64,000 nt of DNA from NCBI GenBank assembly GCA_022747635.1, contig JAKTNV010000160.1, forward strand, positions 310,001 through 374,000, given 5' to 3'. The notes under the pieces were generated by a model that was not told where the DNA came from, did not search any database, and saw only the letters and a program-made list of their open reading frames with translations. Position numbers and translations under genes: made by a program. Shown here piece by piece: positions 23,446-34,667 of the stretch (the stretch's first letter is position 1; every line of letters starts with the position of its first letter). The DNA is from Hetaerina americana (taxonomy: Eukaryota > Arthropoda > Insecta > Odonata > Calopterygidae).

Positions 23446-26400
23446 AATCTCACTCGACACGAATCAAACAAAAATGTTTCCATGGTGTGTATTGTTGTTC
23501 ATTTTCATCAAATAAACAAAATAAAACCCAGAATAAATCATTAAAGACAAGAAATGAGCATAAAAGATGCCTCAGCGCAAGTGTTAATGTTAGTAAAAGA
23601 GCCAAAATTTCCAAAAATATTGCGAAAAACAACAATCTTCCATTTAAGAGTGAATGTTTGAGGTGTATGGAAGACATTTATTTCATTTTTAGAAATTTTA
23701 ATTTTTCACATTTTTCCATGAAAAGTGCCAATACCCCCCCTTTGGGTTCTAGGTGAAAATCTCACTCGACACGAATCAAACAAAAATGTTTCCATGGTGT
23801 GTATTGTTGTTCATTTTTATCAAATAAACAAAATAAAACCCAGAATAAATCATAAAAGACAAGAAGTGATCATTAAAGATGCTTCAGCGCAAGTAATAAT
23901 GGTAGTAAAAGAGCCCATATTCCAAAAAATATTAACAAAAAACAATCTTCCGTTTTAGAGTGACTGTTTGAGGTGTATAGATGGCATTTATTTCATTTTT
24001 AGAAATTTGAATTTTTTACATTTTTCCATGAAAAGTGCCAATACCCCCCCCTTTGGGTTCTAGGTGAAAATCTCACTCGACACGAATCAAACAAAAATGT
24101 TTCCATGGTGTGTATTGTTGTTCATTTTCATCAAATAAACAAAATAAAACCCAGAATAAATCATTAAAGACAAGAAATGAGCATAAAAAGATGCCTCAGC
24201 GCGAGTGTGAATGTTAGTAAAAGAGCCCAAATTTCCAAAAATATTGCGAAAAACAAGTCTTCCATTATAGAGTGAATGTTTGAGGTGTATAGAAGGCATT
24301 TATTTCATTTTTAGAAATTTTAATTTTTCACATTTTTCCATGAAAAGTGCCAATACCCCCCCCTTTGGGTTCTAGGTGAAAATCTCACTCGGCACGATTT
24401 AAACAAAAGTGTTTCCATGGTGTGTATTGTTGTTCATTTTCATCAAATAAACAAAATAAAACCCAGAATAAATCATTAAAGACAAGAAATGAGCATAAAA
24501 GATACCTCAGCGCAAGTGTTAATGTTAGTAAAAGAGCCAAAATTTCCAAAAATATTGCGAAAAACAACAATCTTCCATTATAGAGTGAATGTTTGAGGTG
24601 TATAGAAGGCATTAATTTCATTTTTAGAAATTTTAATTTTTCACATTTTTCCATGAAAAGTGCCAATACCCCCCCTTTGGGTTCTAGGTGAAAATCTCAC
24701 TCGACACGAATCAAACAAAAATGTTTCCATGGTGTGTATTGTTGTTCATTTTCAACAAATAAACAAAATAAAACCCAGAATAAATCATTAAAGACAAGAA
24801 ATGAGCATAAAAGATGCCTCAGCGCAAGTGTTAATGTTAGCAAAAGAGCCAAAATTTCCAAAAATATTGCGAAAAACAACAATCTTCCATTTTAGAGTGA
24901 ATGTTTGAGGTGTATGGAAGACATTTATTTCATTTTTAGAAATTTTAATTTTTCACATTTTTCCATGAAAATTGCCAATACCCCCCCTTTGGGTTCTAGG
25001 TGAAAATCTCTTTCGACACGAATCAAACAAAATTGTTTCCCTGGTGTGTATTGTTGTTCATTTTCATCAAATAAACAAAATAAAACCCAGAATAAATCAT
25101 TAAAGACAAGAAATGAGCATAAAAGATGCCTCAGCGCAAGTGTTAATGTAAGTAAAAGAGCCCAAATTTCCAAAAATATTGCGAAAAACAACAATCTTCC
25201 ATTATAGAGTGAATGTTTGAGGTGTATATAAGGCATTTAATTCATTTTTAGAAATTTTAATTTTTCACATTTTTCCATGAAAAGTGCCAATACCCCCCCT
25301 TTTGGTTCTAGGTGAAAATCTCACTCGACACGAATCAAACAAAAATGTTTCCATGGTGTGTATTGTTGTTCATTTTCATCAAATAAACAAAATAAAACCC
25401 AGAATAAATCATTAAAGACAAGAAATGAGCATAAAAGATGCCTCAGCGGGAGTGTGAATGTTAGTAAAAGAGCCAAAATTTACAAAAATATTGCGAAAAA
25501 CAACAGTCTTCCATTATAGAGTGAATGTTTGAGGTGTATAGAAGGCATTTATTTCATTTTTAGAAATTTGAATTTTTCACATTTTTCCATGAAAAGTGCC
25601 AATACCCCCTCTTTGGGTTCTAGGTGAAAATCTCACTCGACACGAATCAAACAAAAATGTTTCCAAGGTGTGTATATTTGTTCATTTTCATCAAATAAAA
25701 AAAATAAAACCCAGAATAAATCATTAAAGACAAGAAATGAGCATAAAAGATGCCTCAGTGCGAGTGTAAATGTTAGTAAAAGAGCCCAAATTTCCAAAAT
25801 TATTGCGAAAAACAACAGTCTTCCATTATAGAGTGAATGTTTGAGGTGTATAGAAGGCATTTATTTCATTTTTTGAAATTTTAATTTTTCACATTTTTCC
25901 ATGAAAAGTGCCAATACCCCCCCCTTTGGGTTCTAGGTGAAAATCTCACTCGACACGATTCAAACAAAAGTGTTTCCATGGTGTGTGTTGTTGTTCATTT
26001 TCATCAAATAAACAAAATAAAACCCAGAATAAATCATTAAAGACAAGAAATGAGCATAAAAGATACCTCAGCGCAGGTGTTAATGTTAGTAAAAGAGCCA
26101 AAATTTCCAAAAATATTGCGAAAAACAACAATCTTCCATTATAGAGTGAATGTTTGAGGTGTATAGAAGGCAGATATTTCATTTTTAGAAATTTTAATTT
26201 TTCACATTTTTCCATGAAAAGTGCCAATACCCCTTTGGGTTCTAGGTGAAAATCTCACTCGTTACGAATCAAACAAAAATGTTTCCCTGGTGTGTATTGT
26301 TGTTCATTTTCATCAAATAAACAAAATAAAACCCAGAATAAATCATTCAAGACAAGAAATAAGCATTAAAGATACCTCAGCGAAAGTGTTAATATTAGTA

Positions 26401-26563
26401 AAAGAGCCCAAATTTCCAAAAATATTGCGAAAAACAACAATCTTCCATTATAGAGTGAATGTTCGAGGTGTATAGAAGGCATTTATTTCATTTTTAGAAA
26501 TTTTAATTTTTCACATTTTTCCATGAAAAGAGCCAATAACCCCCCCTTTGGGTTCTAGGTGAA

Positions 26564-26874
26564 AATCTCACTCGACACGAATCAAACAAAAATGTTTCCA
26601 TGGTGTGTATTGTTGTTCATTTTTATCAAATAAACAAAATAAAACCCAGAATAAATCATAAAAGACAAGAAGTGAACATTAAAGATGCTTCAGCGCAAGT
26701 AATAATGGTAGTAAAAGAGCCCATATTCCAAAAAATATTAACAAAAAACAATCTTCCGTTTTAGAGTGACTGTTTGAGGTGTATAGATGGCATTTATTTC
26801 ATTTTTAGAAATTTGAATTTTTTACATTTTTCCATGAAAAGTGCCAATACCCCCCCCTTTGGGTTCTAGGTGAA
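26564..26874. repeat. Divergent satellite monomer, type B
   Basis: This is the most diverged subtype. Its diagnostic strings are aagaagtgaacattaaag, gatgcttcagcgcaagtaat, gcccatattccaaaaaatat, aacaatcttccgttttagag and agaaatttgaattttttac. About two dozen copies or partial copies occur, near 2691, 6999, 10117, 11675, 14235, 18874, 22617, 23865, 26670, 27606, 29787, 33531, 36625, 38488, 43174, 44113, 46290, 50034, 53127, 54992, 58432 and 61529. B is usually followed by an F-like monomer, so the two spread as a pair. Confidence 0.85.
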
Positions 26875-27187
26875 AATCTCACTCGACACGAATCAAACAA
26901 AAATGTTTCCAAGGTGTGTATATTTGTTCATTTTCATCAAATAAAAAAAATAAAACCCAGAATAAATCATTAAAGACAAGAAATGAGCATAAAAGATGCC
27001 TCAGTGCGAGTGTAAATGTTAGTAAAAGAGCCCAAATTTCCAAAAATATTGCGAAAAACAACAGTCTTCCATTATAGAGTGAATGTTTGAGGTGTATAGA
27101 AGGCATTTATTTCATTTTTAGAAATTTTAATTTTTCACATTTTTCCATGAAAAGTGCCAATACCCCCCCCTTTGGGTTCTAGGTGAA

Positions 27188-27500
27188 AATCTCACTCGAC
27201 ACGATTCAAACAAAAGTGTTTCCATGGTGTGTATTGTTGTTCATTTTCATCAAATAAACAAAATAAAACCCAGAATAAATCATTAAAGACAAGAAATGAG
27301 CATAAAAGATACCTCAGCGCAAGTGTTAATGTTAGTAAAAGAGCCAAAATTTCCAAAAATATTGCGAAAAACAACAATCTTCCATTATAGAGTGAATGTT
27401 TGAGGTGTATAGAAGGCATTTATTTCATTTTTAGAAATTTTAATTTTTCACATTTTTCCATGAAAAGTGCCAATACCCCCCCCTTTGGGTTCTAGGTGAA
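27188..27500. repeat. Satellite monomer, type C
   Basis: It is marked by acgattcaaacaaaagtgtt, gatacctcagcgcaag and gagccaaaatttcc. It follows F in every complete copy of the later module. Near-identical copies are found, for example, at 30303, 34047, 39013 and 43692. Confidence 0.82.
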
Positions 27501-29055
27501 AATCTCACTCGACACGAATCAAACAAAAATGTTTCCATGGTGTGTATTGTTGTTCATTTTTATCAAATAAACAAAATAAAACCCAGAATAAATCATAAAA
27601 GACAAGAAGTGATCATTAAAGATGCTTCAGCGCAAGTAATAATGGTAGTAAAAGAGCCCATATTCCAAAAATATTAACAAAAAACAATCTTCCGTTTTAG
27701 AGTGACTGTTTGAGGTGTATAGATGGCATTTATTTCTTTTTAGAAATTTGAATTTTTTACATTTTTCCATGAAAAGTGCCAATACCCCCCCCTTTGGGTT
27801 CTAGGTGAAAATCTCACTCGACACGAATCAAACAAAAATGTTTCCATGGTGTGTAATGTTGTTCATTTTCATCAAATAAACAAAATAAAACCCAGAATAA
27901 ATCTTTAAAGACAAGAAATGAGCATAAAAGATACCTCAGCGCAAGTGTTAATGTTAGTAAAAGAGCCAAAATTTCCAAAAATATTGCAAAAAACAACAAT
28001 CTTCCATTATAGAGTGAATGTTTGAGGTGTATAGAAGGCATTTATTTCATTTTTAGAAATTTTAATTTTTCACATTTTTCCATGAAAAGTGCCAATACCC
28101 CCCCCTTTGGGTTCTAGGTGAAAATCTCACTCGACACGAATCAAACAAAAATGTTTCCATGGTGTGTATTGTTGTTCATTTTCATCAAATAAACAAAATA
28201 AAACCCAGAATAAATCATTAAAGACAAGAAATGAGCATAAAAGATGCCTCAGCGCAAGTGTTAATGTTAGCAAAAGAGCCAAAATTTCCAAAAATATTGC
28301 GAAAAACAACAATCTTTTATTATAGAGTGAATGTTTGAGGTGTATGGAAGACATTTATTTCATTTTTAGAAATTTTAATTTTTCACATTTTTCCATGAAA
28401 AGTGCCAATACCCCCCCTTTGGGTTCTAGGTGAAAATCTCACTCGACACGAATCAAACAAAAATGTTTCCCTGGTGTGTATTGTTGTTCATTTTCATCAA
28501 ATAAACAAAATAAAACCCAGAATAAATCATTAAAGACAAGAAATGAGCATAAAAGATGCCTCAGCGCAAGTGTTAATGTTAGTAAAAGAGCCCAAATTTC
28601 CAAAAATATTGCGAAAAACAACAATCTTCCATTATAGAGTGAATGTTTGAGGTGTATAGAAGGCATTTAATTCATTTTTAGAAATTTTAATTTTTCACAT
28701 TTTTCCATGAAAAGTGCCAATACCCCCCCCTTTGGGTTCTAGGTGAAAATCTCACTCGACACGATTCAAACAAAAGTGTTTCCATGGTGTGTATTGTTGT
28801 TCATTTTCATCAAATAAACAAAATAAAACCCAGAATAAATCATTAAAGACAAGAAATGAGCATAAAAGATACCTCAGCGCAAGTGTTAATGTTAGTAAAA
28901 GAGCCAAAATTTCCAAAAATATTGCGAAAAACAACAATCTTCCATTATAGAGTGAATGTTTGAGGTGTATAGAAGGCATTTATTTCATTTTTAGAAATTT
29001 TAATTTTCACATTTTTCCATGAAAAGTGCCAATACCCCTTTGGGTTCTAGGTGAA

Positions 29056-29367
29056 AATCTCACTCGTTACGAATCAAACAAAAATGTTTCCCTGGTGTGT
29101 ATTGTTGTTCATTTTCATCAAATAAACAAAATAAAACCCAGAATAAATCATTCAAGACAAGAAATAAGCATTAAAGATACCTCAGCGAAAGTGTTAATGT
29201 TAGTAAAAGAGCCCAAATTTCCAAAAATATTGCGAAAAACAACAATCTTCCATTATAGAGTGAATGTTTGAGGTGTATAGAAGGCATTTATTTCATTTTT
29301 AGAAATTTTAATTTTTCACATTTTTCCATGAAAAGTGCCAATACCCCCCCTTTGGGTTCTAGGTGAA
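29056..29367. repeat. Satellite monomer, type I
   Basis: It has the head cgttacgaatc and tttccctggtg, then attcaagacaagaaataagc, ttaaagatacctcagcgaaa and gcccaaatttcc. It is preceded by the short tract aatacccctttggg. It opens every module copy. Confidence 0.82.
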
Positions 29368-29680
29368 AATCTCACTCGACACGAATCAAACAAAAATGTT
29401 TCCCTGGTGTGTATTGTTGTTCCTTTTCATCAAATAAACAAAAAAAAACCCAGAATAAATCATTAAAGACAAGAAATGAGCATAAAAGATGTCTCAACGC
29501 AAGTGTTAATATTAGTAAAAGAGCCCAAATTTCCAAAAATATTGCGAAAAACAACAATCTTCCATTATAGAGTGAATGTTTGAGGTGTATAGAAGGCATT
29601 TATTTCATTTTTAGAAATTTTAATTTTTCACATTTTTCCATGAAAAGTGCCAATAACCCCCCCTTTAGGTTCTAGGTGAA
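29368..29680. repeat. Satellite monomer, type G
   Basis: Its markers are tttccctggtg, ttgttccttttcatc, a lengthened A-run (caaaaaaaaccc), gatgtctcaacgcaag and gttaatattag. A second form with caaaaaaaacccc is found in module copies 2, 5 and 7 and at the unit junction near 41580. Confidence 0.82.
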
Positions 29681-29989
29681 AATCTCACTCGACACGAATC
29701 AAACAAAAATGTTTCCATGGTGTGTATTGTTGTTCATTTTTATCAAATAAACAAAATAAAACCCAGAATAAATCATAAAAGACAAGAAGTGAACATTAAA
29801 GATGCTTCAGCGCAAGTAATAATGGTAGTAAAAGAGCCCATATTCCAAAAAATATTAACAAAAAACAATCTTCCGTTTTAGAGTGACTGTTTGAGGTGTA
29901 TAGATGGCATTTATTTCATTTTTAGAAATTTGAATTTTTTACATTTTTCCATGAAAATGCCAATACCCCCCCTTTGGGTTCTAGGTGAA

Positions 29990-30302
29990 AATCTCACTCG
30001 ACACGAATCAAACAAAAATGTTTCCATGGTGTGTATATTTGTTCATTTTCATTAAATAAAAAAAATAAAACCCAGAATAAATCATTAAAGACAAGAAATG
30101 AGCATAAAAGATGCCTCAGCGCGAGTGTGAATGTTAGTAAAAGAGCCCAAATTTCCAAAAATATTGCGAAAAACAACAGTCTTCCATTATAGAGTGAATG
30201 TTTGAGGTGTATAGAAGGCATTTATTTCATTTTTAGAAATTTTAATTTTTCACATTTTTCCATGAAAAGTGCCAATACCCCCCCCTTTGGGTTCTAGGTG
30301 AA
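29990..30302. repeat. Satellite monomer, type F
   Basis: It is recognised by tgtatatttgttcattttca, an A-rich stretch ttaaataaaaaaaataaaac, cgcgagtgtgaatg and aacaacagtcttcc. In module copies 2, 5 and 7 the head reads tgttttcatgg instead of tgtttccatgg. Copies 2 and 5 also read tagtaagagagccc. Confidence 0.82.
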
Positions 30303-30611
30303 AATCTCACTCGACACGATTCAAACAAAAGTGTTTCCATGGTGTGTATTGTTGTTCATTTTCATCAAATAAACAAAATAAAACCCAGAATAAATCATTA
30401 AAGACAAGAAATGAGCATAAAAGATACCTCAGCGCAAGTGTTAATGTTAGTAAAAGAGCCAAAATTTCCAAAAATATTGCGAAAAACAACAATCTTCCAT
30501 TATAGAGTGAATGTTTGAGGTGTATAGAAGGCATTTATTTCATTTTTAGAAATTTTAATTTTTCACATTTTTCCATGAAAAGTGCCAATACCCCTTTGGG
30601 TTCTAGGTGAA

Positions 30612-30923
30612 AATCTCACTCGTTACGATTTAAACAAAAATGTTTCCCTGGTGTGTATTGTTGTTCATTTTCATCAAATAAACAAAATAAAACCCAGAAT
30701 AAATCATTAAAGACAAGAAATGAGCATAAAAGATGCCTCAGCGCAAGTGTTAATGTTAGTAAAAGAGCCCAAATTTCCAAAAATATTGCGAAAAACAACA
30801 ATCTTCCATTATAGAGTGAATGTTTGAGGTGTATAGAAGGCATTTAATTCATTTTTAGAAATTTTAATTTTTCACATTTTTCCATGAAAAGTGCCAATAC
30901 CCCCCCTTTTGGTTCTAGGTGAA
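30612..30923. repeat. Satellite monomer, type D
   Basis: The head is cgttac with tttccctggtg, the body is like type A (gatgcctcagcgcaagtg), and the tail reads catttaattc rather than catttatttc. This copy has the private variant ttacgatttaaac, shared only with its 16.5-kb partner at 47116. Confidence 0.8.
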
Positions 30924-31550
30924 AATCTCACTCGACACGAATCAAACAAAAATGTTTCCATGGTGTGTATTGTTGTTCATTTTCATCAAATAAACAAAAT
31001 AAAACCCAGAATAAATCATTAAAGACAAGAAATGAGCATAAAAGATGCCTCAGCGCAAGTGTTAATGTTAGTAAAAGAGCTAAAATTTCCAAAAATATTG
31101 CGAAAAACAACAATCTTCCATTAAAGAGTGAATGTTTGAGGTGTATAGAAGGCATTTATTTCATTTTTAGAAATTTTAATTTTTCACATTTTTCCATGAA
31201 AAGTGCCAATACCCCCCCCTCTTTGGGTTCTAGGTGAAAATTTCACTTGACACGAATCAAACAAAAATGTTTCCATGGTGTGTTTTGTTGTCATTTTCAT
31301 CAAATAAACAAAATAAAACCCAGAATAAATCATTAAAGACAAGAAATGAGCATAAAAGATGCCTCAGCGCAAGTGTTAATGTTAGTAAAAGAGCCCAAAT
31401 TTCCAAAAATATTGCGAAAAACAACAATCTTCCATTATAGAGTGAATGTTTGAGGTGGATAGAAGGCATTTATTTCATTTTTAGAAATTTTAATTTTTCA
31501 CATTTTTCCATGAAAAGTGCCAATACCCCCCCCTTTGGGTTCTAGGTGAA

Positions 31551-31864
31551 AATCTAACTCGACACGAATCAAACAAAAATGTTTCCATGGTGTGTGTTGT
31601 TGTTCATTTTCTTCAAATAAACAAAATAAAACCCAGAACAAATCATTAAAGACAAGAAATGAGCATAAAAGATGCCTCAGCGAAAGTGTTAATGTTAGTA
31701 AAAGAGCCCAAATTTCCAAAAATATTGCGAAAAACAACAATCTTCCATTATAGAGTGAATGTTTGAGGTGGATAGAAGGCATTTATTTCATTTTTAGAAA
31801 TTTTAATTTTTCACATTTTTCCATGAAAAGTGCCAATACCCCCCCCCTTTGGGTTCTAGGTGAA
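31551..31864. repeat. Satellite monomer, type H
   Basis: It carries aatctaactcgacacg (A for C), tgtgtgttgttg, cattttcttcaaataaac, cccagaacaaatc and cagcgaaagtg. Two H-like monomers follow each other here. The second, from 31865, has tttccatagtg, aataaatcattaaag and gttaggaaaagagcc. Only one chimeric H-like monomer stands at the matching place near 40261. Confidence 0.8.
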
Positions 31865-32798
31865 AATCTAACTCGACACGAATCAAACAAAAATGTTTCC
31901 ATAGTGTGTATTGTTGTTCATTTTCTTCAAATAAACAAAATAAAACCCAGAATAAATCATTAAAGACAAGAAATGAGCATAAAAGATGCCTCAGCGAAAG
32001 TGTTAATGTTAGGAAAAGAGCCAAAATTTCCAAAAATATTGCCAAAAAACAACAATCTTCCATTATAGAGTGAATGTTTGAGGTGTATAGAAGGCATTTA
32101 TTTCATTTTTAGAAATTTTAATATTTCACATTTTTCCATGAAAAGTGCCAATACCCCCCCTTTGGGTTCGAGGTGAAAATCTCACTCGTTACGAATCAAA
32201 CAAAAATGTTTCCCTGGTGTGTATTGTTGTTCATTTTCATCACATAAACAAAATAAAACCCAGAATAAATCATTAAAGACAAGAAATGAGCATAAAAGAT
32301 GCCTTAGCGCAAGTGTTAATGTTAGTTAAAGAGCCCAAATTTCCAAAAATATTGCGAAAAACAACAATCTTCCATTATAGAGTGAATGTTTGAGGTGTAT
32401 AGAAGGCATTTAATTCATTTTTAGAAATTTTAATTTTTCACATTTTTCCATGAAAAGTGCCAATACCCCCCCTTTTGGTTCTAGGTGAAAATCTCACTCG
32501 ACACGAATCAAACAAAAATGTTTCCATGGTGTGTATTGTTGTTCATTTTCATCAAATAAACAAAATAAAACCCAGAATAAATCATTAAAGACAAGAAATG
32601 AGCATAAAAGATACCTCAGCGCAAGTGTTAATGTTAGTAAAAGAGCCAAAATTTCCAAAAATATTGCGAAAAACAACAATCTTCCATTATAGAGTGAATG
32701 TTTGAGGTGTATAGAAGGCATTTATTTCATTTTTAGAAATTTTAATTTTTCACATTTTTCCATGAAAAGTGCCAATACCCCTTTGGGTTCTAGGTGAA

Positions 32799-34667
32799 AA
32801 TCTCACTCGTTACGAATCAAACAAAAATGTTTCCCTGGTGTGTATTGTTGTTCATTTTCATCAAATAAACAAAATAAAACCCAGAATAAATCATTCAAGA
32901 CAAGAAATAAGCATTAAAGATACCTCAGCGAAAGTGTTAATGTTAGTAAAAGAGCCCAAATTTCCAAAAATATTGCGAAAAACAACAATCTTCCATTATA
33001 GAGTGAATGTTTGAGGTGTATAGAAGGCATTTATTTCATTTTTAGAAATTTTAATTTTTCACATTTTTCCATGAAAAGTGCCAATACCCCCCCTTTGGGT
33101 TCTAGGTGAAAATCTCACTCGACACGAATCAAACAAAAATGTTTCCCTGGTGTGTATTGTTGTTCCTTTTCATCAAATAAACAAAAAAAACCCCAGAATA
33201 AATCATTAAAGACAAGAAATGAGCATAAAAGATGTCTCAACGCAAGTGTTAATATTAGTAAAAGAGCCCAAATTTCCAAAAATATTGCGAAAAACAACAA
33301 TCTTCCATTATAGAGTGAATGTTTGAGGTGTATAGAAGGCATTTATTTCATTTTTAGAAATTTTAATTTTTCACATTTTTCCATGAAAAGTGCCAATAAC
33401 CCCCCCTTTGGGTTCTAGGTGAAAATCTCACTCGACACGAATCAAACAAAAATGTTTCCATGGTGTGTATTGTTGTTCATTTTTATCAAATAAACAAAAT
33501 AAAACCCAGAATAAATCATAAAAGACAAGAAGTGAACATTAAAGATGCTTCAGCGCAAGTAATAATGGTAGTAAAAGAGCCCATATTCCAAAAAATATTA
33601 ACAAAAAACAATCTTCCGTTTTAGAGTGACTGTTTGAGGTGTATAGATGGCATTTATTTCATTTTTAGAAATTTGAATTTTTTACATTTTTCCATGAAAA
33701 TGCCAATACCCCCCCCTTTGGGTTCTAGGTGAAAATCTCACTCGACACGAATCAAACAAAAATGTTTTCATGGTGTGTATATTTGTTCATTTTCATTAAA
33801 TAAAAAAAATAAAACCCAGAATAAATCATTAAAGACAAGAAATGAGCATAAAAGATGCCTCAGCGCGAGTGTGAATGTTAGTAAGAGAGCCCAAATTTCC
33901 AAAAATATTGCGAAAAACAACAGTCTTCCATTATAGAGTGAATGTTTGAGGTGTATAGAAGGCATTTATTTCATTTTTAGAAATTTTAATTTTTCACATT
34001 TTTCCATGAAAAGTGCCAATACCCCCCCCTTTGGGTTCTAGGTGAAAATCTCACTCGACACGATTCAAACAAAAGTGTTTCCATGGTGTGTATTGTTGTT
34101 CATTTTCATCAAATAAACAAAATAAAACCCAGAATAAATCATTAAAGACAAGAAATGAGCATAAAAGATACCTCAGCGCAAGTGTTAATGTTAGTAAAAG
34201 AGCCAAAATTTCCAAAAATATTGCGAAAAACAACAATCTTCCATTATAGAGTGAATGTTTGAGGTGTATAATAGGCATTTATTTCATTTTTAGAAATTTT
34301 AATTTTTCAAATTTTTCCATGAAAAGTGCCAATACCCCTTTGGGTTCTAGGTGAAAATCTCACTCGTTACGAATCAAACAAAAATGTTTCCCTGGTGTGT
34401 ATTGTTGTTCATTTTCATCAAATAAACAAAATAAAACCCAGAATAAATCATTTAAGACAAGAAATGAGCACTAAAGATGCTTCAGCGCAAGTAATAATGG
34501 TAGTAAAAGAGCCCAAATTTCCAAAAATATTGCGAAAAACAACAATCTTCCATTATAGAGTGAATGTTTGAGGTGTATAGAAGGCATTTAATTCATTTTT
34601 AGAAATTTTAATTTTTCACATTTTTCCATGAAAAGTGCCAATACCCCCCCTTTTGGTTCTAGGTGAA
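32799..34667. repeat. Six-monomer module I-G-B-F-C-D, copy 2
   Basis: It lies 3743 bp after copy 1. The sixth monomer is a hybrid: a D head (cgttac, tttccctgg), then catttaagacaag, gcactaaagatgcttcagc and gtaataatgg from B, then an A-type end. The preceding C monomer ends gtataataggc, a private variant shared with copy 5. Confidence 0.87.

Larger units (their letters stand above)
13617..25150. repeat. 312-bp satellite array, heterogeneous stretch right of the mariner
   Basis: About 37 monomers of mixed subtype lie here, with less long-range order than the DNA after 25150. The first monomer after the mariner carries gcataaaactacctcag. The only other copy of that variant I noticed is at 20125-20141, in an uninterrupted monomer. 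B-type monomers occur near 14235, 18874, 22617 and 23865. Early arrangements of the later module are present at 18455-19389 and 22199-23445 and are listed separately. No gene is visible. Confidence 0.95.
26251..27500. repeat. Four-monomer group I-B-F-C, copy 2
   Basis: Order and variants match 22199-23445: gagccaataacccc before B, ttcgaggtgtatag at the end of I, and no G monomer. The I head here is the cgttacgaatc and tttccctgg form, whereas the upstream copy has cgacacgaatc and tttccatgg. A twin lies 16,504 bp downstream at 42755-44004. Confidence 0.8.
29056..30923. repeat. Six-monomer module I-G-B-F-C-D, copy 1
   Basis: This is the first complete example of the module. Monomers start at 29056 (I), 29368 (G), 29681 (B), 29990 (F), 30303 (C) and 30612 (D). 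Compared with the I-B-F-C groups upstream, a G monomer stands between I and B and a D monomer closes the set. The tail before I has taattttcac, one T short, a variant kept in the 16.5-kb partner. Confidence 0.88.
27956..31698. repeat. 3.74-kb internal duplication, copy 1
   Basis: This block recurs at 36665-40408 with an offset of 8709-8710 bp, and both copies recur again in the second 16.5-kb unit (44460-48202 and 53169-56912). Shared rare variants include attgcaaaaaacaac (near 27983 and 36692), atcttttattatag with gtatggaagacatt, and the ccccccctctttggg tract (near 31214 and 39924). The right edge is the change gttagtaaaag to gttaggaaaag at 31699/40409. Confidence 0.85.

Noticed and set aside
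29026..29271. Recurrent plus-strand frames of about 80 codons starting near aatacccctttggg
   Set aside because: They overlap the same satellite DNA in antisense to the frames above and exist only where the short C-tract puts an ATG in frame. They are shadows of the repeat.
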